Positions 7,103 through 15,921 of a DNA stretch of 32,709 nucleotides are shown here, in pieces (the stretch's first letter is position 1; each line of letters begins with the position of its first letter). The notes beneath the pieces were generated by a model. It worked only from the letters and a program-made list of their open reading frames with translations, did no database searches and was not told the origin of the DNA. The position numbers and the translations under genes were made by a program. The stretch is from UBA3839 sp902776985 (GTDB lineage: Bacteria > Bacteroidota > Bacteroidia > Bacteroidales > Bacteroidaceae), in assembly GCA_902776985.1 (NCBI GenBank), contig CACYSD010000025.1:1-32709 (forward strand). Direction: 5' to 3'.

Positions 7103-8065
7103 CTAAAAGCGCATCATGACATTGTTCTTGTAACCTCGAAGGAAATTCAGTAGATTGGTTCCCACGGTCTGCACACCTTCATCCTCGCTGCACACACACT
7201 TCAAACCGTCCTTGACAATAGAGACTTCCACATTTGCACTTTCTATCATTGGGTCGCCATCAAAGTGCAGGGCACCTTCTTCAGGACGCTTTATCAGAAC
7301 TCGCTTACAACGAAGAGTGCGGATTTTGCTATGGCGGTCAAGAGAACCTCTCATCAGTTGTACAGCCATGTTTGCCGCTTCAAGTTTTGTAAACGGTTCT
7401 ACAATAATCACATCAAGAAGTCCGTCGTGAACGGATGCCTTCGGAGCTATATAGGCATTATTTCCCCATTGACAGGCATTGGCGCATGCAATGAGTACAG
7501 CCTTATAAGAATAATGCTCAGAACTTTCGTTCTCCACCTCCAGATCGTATGTTTCGGGTTGATATCTTAGCACCGTCTTCAGCGCATTCTCAATATAAGT
7601 GGTCAAGCCTCGCTTGCCCGATTCGGCAAACTTCTGGGAAATAAATGCATCAAGACCAATGCCACATGTACAGAAGAATGGGTGTGAATTCACCATTCCG
7701 TAGTCAATCTTGAGAACTACAGCAGAATTAATCAGTTTAATTGCACGTGTAGCATCCATAGGAATGTGGAGGTGACGAGCCAGTCCGTTACCTGAGCCAC
7801 AAGGAATTATTGCCAGTGCTGTGTCTGTATTGATGATTCCACGTGCCACTTCGTTCACCGTGCCGTCGCCTCCAATTGCACACACAATATCAATCCCCTT
7901 CTCTACAGCATCACGTGCAATGTTCTCTGCATGACCGGCATGTTCAGTCTTAACCACTTCATAAGAATAGAGACTCTTATCAAGCAGTTTATCTATCTGC
8001 TTAAGTATTCGGCTTTTATTTGAAGTACCGGAAATAGGATTAACTATGAATAGTATTTTCTTCAT
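7103..8065 (-). CDS. Diacylglycerol/sphingosine-kinase catalytic-domain lipid kinase
   Basis: The 320-residue protein has the DAGK_cat signatures: FIVNPISGTSNK (7-17), IGGDGTVNEVARGI with the nucleotide-binding GGDGT (65-69), and PCGSGNGLARHL (88-99). The C-terminal half is the YegS-like beta-sandwich, with LHFDGDPM near the end. Known members phosphorylate diacylglycerol, sphingoid bases, ceramide or undecaprenol. It is divergent from a serine palmitoyltransferase-type gene, which makes a sphingoid-base or ceramide substrate a fair hypothesis, but sequence alone does not decide. A -7 element (8085-8092) lies 20 bases upstream of the ATG. Confidence 0.88.
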   Translation of the reverse strand: MKKILFIVNPISGTSNKSRILKQIDKLLDKSLYSYEVVKTEHAGHAENIARDAVEKGIDIVCAIGGDGTVNEVARGIINTDTALAIIPCGSGNGLARHLHIPMDATRAIKLINSAVVLKIDYGMVNSHPFFCTCGIGLDAFISQKFAESGKRGLTTYIENALKTVLRYQPETYDLEVENESSEHYSYKAVLIACANACQWGNNAYIAPKASVHDGLLDVIIVEPFTKLEAANMAVQLMRGSLDRHSKIRTLRCKRVLIKRPEEGALHFDGDPMIESANVEVSIVKDGLKCVCSEDEGVQTVGTNLLNFLRGYKNNVMMRF

Positions 8066-8084
8066 AAAAAAAATAAATATTGTG

Positions 8085-8092
8085 CAAAATTA
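8085..8092 (-). promoter_or_regulatory. -7 element of the lipid kinase/ATP-grasp operon
   Basis: The minus strand reads TAATTTTG followed by CAC, matching TAnnTTTG. It lies about 20 bases before the lipid-kinase ATG, implying a very short leader. Confidence 0.65.
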
Positions 8093-8187
8093 CGGAATTA
8101 AATACTCTGAATGGTATAGAGATGGCAGATTTTTATTTAAAAACATTTTTTTTGATGATTTATAGCAATTAAACATTAAATTTTTAC

Positions 8188-8195
8188 TAACTTTG
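8188..8195 (+). promoter_or_regulatory. -7 element of the serine palmitoyltransferase promoter
   Basis: TAACTTTG followed by CAC matches TAnnTTTG. It lies about 98 bases upstream of the ATG at 8294, leaving a leader of about 90 nt in which no riboswitch was recognised. Confidence 0.65.
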
Positions 8196-8293
8196 CACTC
8201 TGTATCACGAATTACGTATCACAGAATCAATAAAACAATTATAGTAGAGGTAGTTAGCAGCAAGACTGCTGTTTTGCCAAAACTTATTTAATT

Positions 8294-9481
8294 ATGGGTT
8301 TATTACAAGAAAAACTGAGTAAGTATAGAGAGCCGCAGAAATTTATGGATCTCGGTATCTATCCTTATTTCCGCGAGATTGACAGCCATCAAGACACAGA
8401 AGTGACCATGAGTGGCAAGAAAGTTTTGATGTTCGGTTCCAACTCATACATGGGTCTCACCTATGATAAGAGAATCATCGAAGCAGCTGTAAACGCAACT
8501 AAAAAATATGGTACAGGTTGTGCAGGTTCACGTTTCCTCAATGGAACTCTCGATCTCCACATTCAACTTGAGAAAGAACTAGCTGAGTTTGTAGGCAAGG
8601 ATGACGCATTGGTTTATTCAACAGGATTCACTGTTAACTCAGGTGTTGTCAGCTGTCTTACTGGACGCAACGATTATATTCTCGGTGATGATCGCGACCA
8701 CGCATCAATTGTAGATGGACGTCGTCTCTCTGTCAGCACATTCTTCCACTACAAGCACAACGACATGGACGACCTTGAGCGCGAACTCAAGCGTTGCCGT
8801 GAAGATGCTATCAAGTTGATTGTTACCGATGGTCTCTTCTCTATGGAAGGAGACCTAGCCAAGCTTCCTCAGATTGTAGAACTGAAGAAGAAGTACAACG
8901 CCAGCATCATGGTTGACGAAGCTCACGGTCTTGGAGTATTCGGACGCAACGGACGTGGTACTTGCGATCACTTCGGAGTAACCGACGACGTTGACCTCAT
9001 TATGGGTACATTCTCCAAGTCACTCGCTTCTATCGGTGGATTCGTTGCTGCCGACAGCGACACCATCAACTGGCTGCGCCATAACTCACGTACTTACATC
9101 TTCTCTGCTTCCAACACACCAGCTGCTACTGCTGCCGCACTCGAGGCTCTCCACATCCTTCAGTCAGAGCCAGAGCGCCAGGAGAACCTGTGGAAGATTA
9201 CAAACTACGCACTTGAACAGTTCAAGCAGGCCGGATTTGAGATTGGAGACACCGAAAGCCCAATTATTCCTCTTTATGTGCGTGACACAGAAAAGACATT
9301 CCAGGTAACTAAGTTGGCATTCGACCGCGGCATTTTCATCAACCCTGTAATTCCACCAGCTTGCGCACCACAAGACACACTCGTACGTGTTGCTCTTATG
9401 GCTACTCACACTAAGGAACAGGTTGACACTTGTGTTTCTGCATTGCGCGACAGTTTCAAAGACCTTGGAATCATCAAGTAA
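8294..9481 (+). CDS. spt: Serine palmitoyltransferase / alpha-oxoamine synthase family enzyme
   Basis: The 395-residue PLP enzyme of the alpha-oxoamine synthase group has a GSNSYMGLTYD start of the fold, the cofactor-stacking His-136 (DRDHASIVDG), Asp-208 and His-211 in MVDEAHGLGVFG, and the Schiff-base Lys-242 in GTFSKSLASIGG. In Bacteroidales, proteins of this length with the N-terminus LLQEKLSKYREPQKFMDLGIYPYFR are the sphingolipid-initiating serine palmitoyltransferases, which condense serine with an acyl-CoA or acyl-ACP to 3-ketosphinganine. A glycine C-acetyltransferase (Kbl) assignment is the main alternative; the conserved sequence favours SPT. It is followed by its own terminator before glmS. 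Confidence 0.85.
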   Translation: MGLLQEKLSKYREPQKFMDLGIYPYFREIDSHQDTEVTMSGKKVLMFGSNSYMGLTYDKRIIEAAVNATKKYGTGCAGSRFLNGTLDLHIQLEKELAEFVGKDDALVYSTGFTVNSGVVSCLTGRNDYILGDDRDHASIVDGRRLSVSTFFHYKHNDMDDLERELKRCREDAIKLIVTDGLFSMEGDLAKLPQIVELKKKYNASIMVDEAHGLGVFGRNGRGTCDHFGVTDDVDLIMGTFSKSLASIGGFVAADSDTINWLRHNSRTYIFSASNTPAATAAALEALHILQSEPERQENLWKITNYALEQFKQAGFEIGDTESPIIPLYVRDTEKTFQVTKLAFDRGIFINPVIPPACAPQDTLVRVALMATHTKEQVDTCVSALRDSFKDLGIIK

Positions 9482-9500
9482 ATAGAATAGACAAAATAAC

Positions 9501-9560
9501 AAAGAGTAAAAGTTAAAGTTTTTCAAACATGAATAAACACCTTAACTTTTACTCTTTTCC
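9501..9560 (+). terminator. Intrinsic terminator between spt and glmS
   Basis: AAAGAGTAAAAGTTAA (9501-9516) pairs perfectly with TTAACTTTTACTCTTT (9542-9557), a 16-bp stem followed by T-rich sequence. The loop is long (about 25 nt). Confidence 0.75.
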
Positions 9561-9617
9561 TTTTATATATATTCAAAACCGAGTTTTCAGGACGGACTCA
9601 AAACTAAAGAACTCAAT

Positions 9618-11465
9618 ATGTGTGGAATCGTAGGTTATCTGGGTAAGCGTAGCGCATACCCTGTTTTGATTAAAGGTCTGAAGCGCCTTGAATATCGTGG
9701 ATACGACAGTGCTGGAGTAGCACTCATCACAGAAAACAACTCTCTTCAAGTATATAAGACCAAGGGTAAAGTTTCTGACTTGGAGGAATATGTAAAGGAC
9801 AAGGACATTACAGGTACCATTGGTATTGCCCACACCCGTTGGGCAACTCATGGAGAGCCAAACTCCACAAATGCCCACCCTCATATTTCCAATTCAGGCA
9901 ACCTGGCTCTTATTCACAACGGGATCATAGAGAATTATGCCATTCTCAAGGAAGCGCTTCAGCGTCACGGTGTGAAATTCCAAAGCAGTACCGACACTGA
10001 AGTACTCGTTCAGTTGATTGACTATACACAGCAGCATCTCAATGTGGACCTTCTTACCGCAGTTCGTCTATCGCTCAAGCAGGTCATCGGTGCATACGCC
10101 ATTGCCATCATCGACCGCAACGAACCCAACCAGCTCATTGCTGCACGTAAGAGCAGCCCATTGGTAGTGGGAGTTGGCGAGGATGAGTTCTTCATAGGTT
10201 CCGATGCTTCTCCACTTATCGAATACACCGACAAGGTCGTATATCTTGACGACAACGACATTGCCGTCATCAAACGTGGACAGAAGGACGTGGAATTTGT
10301 CAATTTCAACAACGAGAAGATTGACCACGAAGTGAAGACTGTTGATCTGAACCTTGACCAGATTGAGAAAGGCGGTTTTCCCCACTTCATGCTCAAGGAG
10401 ATTTTCGAGCAGCCAAAATGCTTGCAGGACTGTATGCGTGGACGCGTCAATGTTGATGTAAACAATGTTGTGCTTTCAGCTGTGATAGACTACCGCAAGG
10501 AACTTCTCAACGCACGCCGCATCATCATCGTTGCCTGTGGCACCAGCTGGCATGCTGGACTCATCGGCAAGCAGCTACTTGAGAGCATCTGTCAGATTCC
10601 GGTTGAGGTGGAATACGCATCTGAGTTTCGCTACAGCAACCCTGTCATTGACAAACACGATATGGTTATTGCAATCTCCCAGTCAGGAGAGACAGCCGAC
10701 ACACTGGCAGCCATCGAACTGGCCAAGCAGAAGGGAGCTTTCATCTTCGGAATATGCAACGCTATCGGATCAAGCATTCCACGTGCAACCAACACAGGTT
10801 GCTACATTCACGTAGGTCCTGAAATAGGTGTTGCATCAACCAAGGCCTTCACCGGTCAGGTCACCGTTCTTACCATGTTGGCACTTGCCCTTGGTAAGGC
10901 ACGCGGCACAATCAAGAACGATGAATACATCCGCCTTGTCACCGAACTCAATTCAATTCCTGAGAAAATGAAGAAGGTGCTGGAGCAGAACGACCACATC
11001 CGTGACATATCTAGAGTCTTCACCTATGCACATAATTTCCTCTATCTGGGACGTGGCTACAACTACCCCGTTGCACTTGAAGGAGCACTCAAGCTGAAAG
11101 AGATAAGTTACATTCACGCAGAAGGCTATCCTGCAGCAGAAATGAAGCACGGACCTATTGCCCTCATCGATGAGGAAATGCCTGTTGTCGTTGTTGCCAC
11201 ACAGAATCTGCTATACGACAAACTCATGAGCAACATTCAGGAAATCAAGGCGCGTCGAGGTCGTGTCATTGCAATCGTCACCGAGGGGGACGAGAAAATC
11301 AAGGCACTCGCCGATGAGTTTATCGAACTGCCTAAGACCATCGAATGTCTCGAACCACTTATCTCCACTATTCCACTCCAGTTACTGGCTTACCACATTG
11401 CCGTTTGCAAAGGCAAGGACGTTGACCAGCCACGCAACCTCGCCAAGTCGGTAACAGTAGAATAA
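9618..11465 (+). CDS. glmS: Glutamine-fructose-6-phosphate aminotransferase (isomerizing)
   Basis: This 615-residue enzyme makes glucosamine-6-phosphate from fructose-6-phosphate and glutamine, the entry to peptidoglycan and LPS amino sugars. The N-terminal glutaminase domain begins MCGIVGYLGK with nucleophile Cys-2 (after Met removal) and has RGYDSAG, HTRWATHGEP and IHNGIIENY. Two SIS sugar-isomerase domains follow (about 290-430, with CGTSWHAG and SQSGETADT, and about 460-600). The terminus DQPRNLAKSVTVE is the family signature. Length is standard. The 5' leader is about 60 nt beyond the spt terminator, and no glmS ribozyme is present. Confidence 0.97.
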   Translation: MCGIVGYLGKRSAYPVLIKGLKRLEYRGYDSAGVALITENNSLQVYKTKGKVSDLEEYVKDKDITGTIGIAHTRWATHGEPNSTNAHPHISNSGNLALIHNGIIENYAILKEALQRHGVKFQSSTDTEVLVQLIDYTQQHLNVDLLTAVRLSLKQVIGAYAIAIIDRNEPNQLIAARKSSPLVVGVGEDEFFIGSDASPLIEYTDKVVYLDDNDIAVIKRGQKDVEFVNFNNEKIDHEVKTVDLNLDQIEKGGFPHFMLKEIFEQPKCLQDCMRGRVNVDVNNVVLSAVIDYRKELLNARRIIIVACGTSWHAGLIGKQLLESICQIPVEVEYASEFRYSNPVIDKHDMVIAISQSGETADTLAAIELAKQKGAFIFGICNAIGSSIPRATNTGCYIHVGPEIGVASTKAFTGQVTVLTMLALALGKARGTIKNDEYIRLVTELNSIPEKMKKVLEQNDHIRDISRVFTYAHNFLYLGRGYNYPVALEGALKLKEISYIHAEGYPAAEMKHGPIALIDEEMPVVVVATQNLLYDKLMSNIQEIKARRGRVIAIVTEGDEKIKALADEFIELPKTIECLEPLISTIPLQLLAYHIAVCKGKDVDQPRNLAKSVTVE

Positions 11466-11484
11466 TTGAATTGATAAAAACAAA

Positions 11485-11518
11485 GGTAGGTTCTAAAAAT
11501 TCTGTTTTTAGAACCTAC
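11485..11518. terminator. Palindromic terminator between glmS and the MFS gene; short form of the MITE-like repeat
   Basis: GTAGGTTCTAAAAA (11486-11499) pairs with TTTTTAGAACCTAC (11505-11518), a 14-bp perfect stem with loop TTCTG. It separates the convergent genes and can serve both strands. The left arm and loop are identical to the left end of the 308-438 element. Confidence 0.8.
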
Positions 11519-12694
11519 TTATTTTATGTCCGTAGAGGCAATATATGTCTTCCTTGCATAGATAAGGAAGAAAACCACTCCTATCATATTACCTATAGCT
11601 GCTGTCCAGAACGCAGCGTGATAGCCGAGTGTTTCGGCTATTGCACCACCAAGCAGCACCCCAAGTCCTATACCGGCATCCCAAGAAGTAAGTATAGACG
11701 CATTGGCTATGCCCCTCTGACTCGGTAACGCCAGATTGATGAAGATATTCTGCATAGCAGGATACATGTGACCATTACCAAGACCAATGATAATGGCAGA
11801 AGCATAATATCCGGCCATATTATGCACAGCGGCAAATACGAAATAGCCTACCAGAGAAAACAACATTCCTCCACAAGCATTCTTAACGATTCTACCTCGA
11901 GCCAGCGAACGGCTGCCTATCAGTCTTGAAGCCATAAGCCCCAGAGAGAGCAGAAGGAAGTACATTCCCGTACCCTCTGTAACTCCCAGCTCCTCCTTGC
12001 CGTAGATGGCCAGATATGTGGAGATAACACCATAGGAGAAGGCAAGCAGCATCACCACAATGCCGTCTCTCCATCCCTTCATCAGGAAGAAACTACCAGC
12101 CGACAGTTTTCGTTTCTCACGTATCACCTGCACACCCTTCACCTTTAAGGTTGAATTGACCAGCCACCCTGCACAAGCACTCACAAGGGCTACAAAGAAA
12201 AGGATGTTGAAATCCTGAGTCAGCTCATAAATATATATAGCCACCGATGGAGCAAGAGCCGAGGCTATATTATTGCTCAATCCGTAATAACCAATGCCCT
12301 CGCTTCTGCGTCTTGCCGGCAATGAATCCACAGCCATTGTGCTGTTCGCCACCGTTGTCGCACCAAACGGAGCACCATGCAGAGTTCTCACCACAGTAAA
12401 GACAAACAGAGAACCGGCAATCAGATAGCATCCAAAAAACAAGGCGAACAAGGCATAAACAGTCAGCAGAACCTTCTTTCTCGGAAACGAATCCACGATG
12501 AAGCCGCTAAGCGGTCGTGCTATCAATGCCACAATAGTATAGCCGGCAAGCACCGCACCAATCGTATGCTTACCTGCACCAAACTCCACATTCAGATAAA
12601 TAGGCAGCAGTGGAGTTAACATATAAAAAGAAAAGAAAAGAAGGAAGTTTGCGATATTCAGTTTAACAAAATCGCTATTCCATAATTTCTCCAT
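11519..12694 (-). CDS. Major facilitator superfamily transporter
   Basis: The 391-residue polytopic protein has about 12 hydrophobic segments. The loop 2-3 motif A is seen as RPLSGFIVDSFPRKKVLL, and there are pore-lining glycine/alanine-rich helices such as GAPFGATTVANSTMAVDS and GLGNGHMYPAMQ. Length and layout fit drug/metabolite exporter-type MFS proteins, but no substrate can be assigned. It stands alone between the bidirectional hairpin at its 3' end and the clpB terminator at its 5' side. No clear promoter was found upstream. Confidence 0.85.
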   Translation of the reverse strand: MEKLWNSDFVKLNIANFLLFFSFYMLTPLLPIYLNVEFGAGKHTIGAVLAGYTIVALIARPLSGFIVDSFPRKKVLLTVYALFALFFGCYLIAGSLFVFTVVRTLHGAPFGATTVANSTMAVDSLPARRRSEGIGYYGLSNNIASALAPSVAIYIYELTQDFNILFFVALVSACAGWLVNSTLKVKGVQVIREKRKLSAGSFFLMKGWRDGIVVMLLAFSYGVISTYLAIYGKEELGVTEGTGMYFLLLSLGLMASRLIGSRSLARGRIVKNACGGMLFSLVGYFVFAAVHNMAGYYASAIIIGLGNGHMYPAMQNIFINLALPSQRGIANASILTSWDAGIGLGVLLGGAIAETLGYHAAFWTAAIGNMIGVVFFLIYARKTYIASTDIK

Positions 12695-12746
12695 AAGTGA
12701 TTAATCATTTACGAGTGCAAAGATACACAATAAACCTGTCAGAAAC

Positions 12747-12777
12747 AAAAAAAGTCCCTCGTCGAGAGACTTTTTTT
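12747..12777 (-). terminator. Intrinsic terminator downstream of clpB
   Basis: Bases 12747-12760 and 12764-12777 form a 14-bp stem (one mismatch) with loop GTC, A-tract on one side and T-tract on the other. It can act on both strands and follows the clpB stop by about 70 bases. Confidence 0.75.
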
Positions 12778-12801
12778 ATACACCCGCAGTAGGTAACTAC
12801 T

Positions 12802-12821
12802 CCTCCCCTTTACGGGGGAGG
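12802..12821. repeat. REP-like GC-rich palindrome
   Basis: CCTCCCC (12802-12808) and GGGGAGG (12815-12821) form a short hairpin in the clpB 3' untranslated region. Similar CCTCCCC/GGGGAGG palindromes are commonly dispersed in Bacteroidota intergenic regions; only this copy occurs in the window. Confidence 0.5.
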
Positions 12822-12845
12822 TGCATATCGGGCGGATGGGGTCTT

Positions 12846-15482
12846 TTAATTTTTAAACACTATCTCGTTGCCTTGGGCGTCGACCTTGATTGGGTGTTCG
12901 CTGTTCACTTCGCCTGCGAGGATACGCTTCGACAGATCATTTAGCAGATAACGCTGGATTGCACGTTTCACAGGTCTTGCCCCGTATTCAGGATCGTAAC
13001 CCGCCTTTGACAGGAAATCAACGGCAGCATCGGTAACATTCAGTTCAATGCTATTTTCCTTAAGCATCTTCTGCACAGAAGTAATCTGCAGACGGACAAT
13101 CTCACGGATTTCCTGCTCGTTCAGAGGAGCGAACATCACTATTTCGTCAATTCGGTTAAGGAATTCTGGACGGATGGTCTGTTTGAGCATCTCCATAACC
13201 ACTTTCTTAGCATCTTCGGCAGCCTGATCGTAAATTTCCTGCCTTACCCTCACATCCCATTTGTCCTCAGCTTTCTCATAACGACGCGCAGCCATGTCGA
13301 ACTTCTCCTGTATGAGGTTGCTTCCGAGGTTGGAAGTCATTATGATAATCGTATTCTTGAAGTTCACCGTACGACCTTTGTTGTCGGTCAGACGTCCGTC
13401 GTCAAGCACCTGAAGCAGCGTGTTGAACACATCAGGATGAGCTTTCTCAATCTCGTCGAAGAGCACCACCGAGTAAGGTTTGCGACGAACAGCCTCGGTC
13501 AGTTGACCGCCCTCGTCATAACCTACATATCCTGGAGGCGCACCAATCAGTCGGCTCACGCTGTGCTTCTCCTGATATTCACTCATATCAATACGAGTCA
13601 TTAGATTCTCATCGTCGAAGAGGTAGTCAGCCAGAGCCTTTGCCAGTTCAGTCTTACCCACACCGGTCGTACCGAGGAAGATAAAACTGCCTATCGGTCG
13701 TCGGGGATCCTGCAATCCGGCACGGCTTCTGCGAACCGCATCAGCCACAGCGGTAATGGCACTATCCTGACCAATCACACGCTTATGCAGTTCTGCCTCG
13801 AGGTTAAGCAGTTTGCTGCGTTCGCTCTGCTGCATCTTTGCCACTGGAATACCGGTCCAGCGGCTTACAACCTCGGCAATGTCGTCGGCAGTCACCTCTT
13901 CCTTAATCATCGCATTGCCTGCCTGAGTCTTCGCCAGTTCAGCCTGGATATCGCGGATTTCCTGTTCCAGAGCCTGCAACTTGCCATAGCGGATTTCAGC
14001 CACCAGTCCGTAGTTGCCTTCACGCTCAGCCCTCTCAGCGTCGTATTTGAGTTGTTCTATCTGCTGCTTGTTCTGCTGAATTTTATTCACCAGACTACGC
14101 TCGCTCTCCCACTTAGCCTTGTACGATGCCTCCTTCTCCTTAAGCTCAGCAATTTTCTTCTCCACATCGGCAAGTTGCTGGGTGGAAGGCGCATCACGCT
14201 TGATGGCTTCGCGCTCGATTTCCAGTTGTTTCAGAGTACGCTCGATGTCATCCAGTTCTTCCGGCACAGAGTCACGCTCCATTCTCAGTTTGGCAGCCGC
14301 CTCGTCCATCAGGTCGATGGCCTTGTCAGGCAGGAAGCGCTCTGTGATATATCTGTTAGAGAGTTCTACAGCAGCAATGATAGCCTCGTCCTTGATACGT
14401 ACCTTGTGGTGATTCTCGTAACGTTCCTTCAATCCACGCAGAATGCTAATTGCGTCCACCGTGTCAGGTTCGTCCACCATCACCGTCTGGAAACGACGTT
14501 CTAACGCCTTGTCCTTCTCAAAGTACTTTTGGTATTCATCAAGGGTCGTTGCGCCAATGCTGCGCAGTTCGCCACGAGCCAGAGCTGGTTTGAGGATGTT
14601 AGCGGCATCCATCGCACCCTCGCTCTTGCCAGCACCCACGAGCGTGTGGATCTCGTCGATAAAGAGGATGATATTGCCGTCCGACTTCGTCACTTCGTTT
14701 ACTACGCTCTTCAACCTCTCCTCGAACTCACCCTTGTACTTTGCGCCCGCAATCAGAGCACCCATATCCAGTGAGTACAACTGCTTGTTCTTAAGATTCT
14801 CAGGCACATCGCCACGCAGGATTCGGTGAGCCAGCCCCTCTACAATCGCAGTCTTACCAGTACCCGGTTCGCCCACAAGGACAGGGTTGTTCTTAGTACG
14901 ACGGCTCAGAATCTGAAGCACACGACGAATTTCTTCGTCACGACCAATCACAGGGTCAAGCTTACCGCTTCGCGCCTGTTCTATCAAGTTCGTAGCATAC
15001 TTCTCAAGAGCCTGGTAAGTATCTTCACTCGACTGAGAGTTCACCTTGCTTCCGCCTCTCAACTGCTGAATGGCTGCGGCCAGTTCCTTCTTCGTCACAC
15101 CCATGTCCTTCATCATCTTCGACACCGTGCTGTCCACCTCGAGAAGAGCCATCAGCATCGGTTCAATAGACACATATTCATCACCCATCGATTTGGATAT
15201 CTCGACAGATTTCTGCAGCACCTGATTAGCCGCATTGCTTAGGTAAGGTTCACCGCCGCTCACCTTTGGTCCGCTGGCAGCATCGCTCTGAACAATGTGG
15301 AGCAGGTTCTGCTCGTTCACACCCAGTTTCTGGAAAATGAACTGAGTCACGTTCTCTCCCACTTTCATCACACCAGCCATCAAGTGAGCAGGTTCCACTA
15401 CCTGCTGACCCAATTGCTGAACCAGGTTCACAGCCTCCTGGACTGCTTCCTGCGCCTTTATTGTAAAATTCTTGAAATTCAT
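12846..15482 (-). CDS. clpB: ATP-dependent disaggregase ClpB
   Basis: The 878-residue Hsp100 chaperone works with DnaK to resolubilise aggregated proteins. It has an N-terminal Clp_N repeat domain (1-145), AAA module 1 with Walker A GEPGTGKT (204-211), a coiled-coil middle domain with heptads at about 410-530 (the disaggregase marker that separates it from ClpA/ClpC), and AAA module 2 with Walker A GTTGVGKT (about 603-610) and the VSRLIGAPPGYVGYDEGG pore segment. The C-terminal D2-small domain ends near RAIQRYLLNDLS. No ClpP-binding loop was recognised. The start is fixed by a strong AAGGAGG ribosome site 7 nt upstream, rare in this phylum. Confidence 0.97.
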   Translation of the reverse strand: MNFKNFTIKAQEAVQEAVNLVQQLGQQVVEPAHLMAGVMKVGENVTQFIFQKLGVNEQNLLHIVQSDAASGPKVSGGEPYLSNAANQVLQKSVEISKSMGDEYVSIEPMLMALLEVDSTVSKMMKDMGVTKKELAAAIQQLRGGSKVNSQSSEDTYQALEKYATNLIEQARSGKLDPVIGRDEEIRRVLQILSRRTKNNPVLVGEPGTGKTAIVEGLAHRILRGDVPENLKNKQLYSLDMGALIAGAKYKGEFEERLKSVVNEVTKSDGNIILFIDEIHTLVGAGKSEGAMDAANILKPALARGELRSIGATTLDEYQKYFEKDKALERRFQTVMVDEPDTVDAISILRGLKERYENHHKVRIKDEAIIAAVELSNRYITERFLPDKAIDLMDEAAAKLRMERDSVPEELDDIERTLKQLEIEREAIKRDAPSTQQLADVEKKIAELKEKEASYKAKWESERSLVNKIQQNKQQIEQLKYDAERAEREGNYGLVAEIRYGKLQALEQEIRDIQAELAKTQAGNAMIKEEVTADDIAEVVSRWTGIPVAKMQQSERSKLLNLEAELHKRVIGQDSAITAVADAVRRSRAGLQDPRRPIGSFIFLGTTGVGKTELAKALADYLFDDENLMTRIDMSEYQEKHSVSRLIGAPPGYVGYDEGGQLTEAVRRKPYSVVLFDEIEKAHPDVFNTLLQVLDDGRLTDNKGRTVNFKNTIIIMTSNLGSNLIQEKFDMAARRYEKAEDKWDVRVRQEIYDQAAEDAKKVVMEMLKQTIRPEFLNRIDEIVMFAPLNEQEIREIVRLQITSVQKMLKENSIELNVTDAAVDFLSKAGYDPEYGARPVKRAIQRYLLNDLSKRILAGEVNSEHPIKVDAQGNEIVFKN

Positions 15483-15489
15483 AATCTAT

Positions 15490-15496
15490 CCTCCTT
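15490..15496 (-). promoter_or_regulatory. Canonical Shine-Dalgarno site of clpB
   Basis: The minus strand reads AAGGAGG seven bases before the clpB ATG. Most genes in this window lack such a site, so it stands out and confirms the start. Confidence 0.7.
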
Positions 15497-15572
15497 TTCT
15501 TTTTCAAATTATTTCAAACAAAAATCAGCAAGAGTCGTACCAGTCCACTCGATACAGACAAAATGTCAAAAA

Positions 15573-15683
15573 TTAAGACAAAAAGACATACCGCAGAACA
15601 TTTTCTTTTGCTGCTTCACGTATCGGTTCCTTTTCCTGCTGCTCCAACATCTTATACAATTCCTAAAGCTCTTTCTCTTCCAT
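15573..15683 (-). pseudogene. Small gene remnant with an in-frame stop
   Basis: A 37-codon frame starts with ATG at 15681-15683 and reads MEEKEL, then TAG (15663-15665), then ELYKMLEQQEKEPIREAAKENVLRYVFLS and a TAA. The sequence is charged and helix-like with acidic/basic periodicity, unlike random intergenic sequence. It has no recognised family. It may be the remains of a small gene, or an intact 25-residue peptide starting at the second methionine. Confidence 0.3.
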
Positions 15684-15783
15684 TATACTATAGCTATTTA
15701 CTTAAATGTACGACATCTTAATGCAAGAGGAAGAGAACAACTTGGTCCACTTATCCCGGGGCTATTTGATTAATAATAAACTC

Positions 15784-15802
15784 GTCCCAATTTTAACGGG
15801 AC
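15784..15802. other. Short hairpin in the gene-poor region
   Basis: GTCCC (15784-15788) and GGGAC (15798-15802) form a five-pair stem. Together with the following ACTAATGA it looks like the end of a decayed insertion sequence or a weak terminator, but nothing else supports either reading. Confidence 0.25.
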
Positions 15803-15835
15803 ACTAATGAAAATAGTAACATGTTTTTTCAACTA

Positions 15836-15921
15836 GAAAAATAGATTTTCAATTCGGTATTTAAAGAGGGTAAAGTACTGAAAAACAGTCTAATATAAGA
15901 CAAACCAAAAATCTATTTTTC
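15836..15921. repeat. 14-bp inverted repeat enclosing 58 bases
   Basis: GAAAAATAGATTTT (15836-15849) is the reverse complement of AAAATCTATTTTTC (15908-15921). The enclosed 58 bases hold no gene. Confidence 0.6.

Noticed and set aside
9558..9617. glmS ribozyme or riboswitch in the glmS leader
   Set aside because: The leader is only about 60 nt after the terminator and lacks the conserved ribozyme core.
13785..14504. 239-codon plus-strand open frame
   Set aside because: It lies entirely antisense to the well-supported clpB coding sequence and has no recognisable domain; it is a reading-frame shadow.
15297..15773. 158-codon plus-strand frame running out of clpB antisense
   Set aside because: It is mostly antisense to clpB; the tail resembles no transposase closely enough to call an insertion-sequence remnant.
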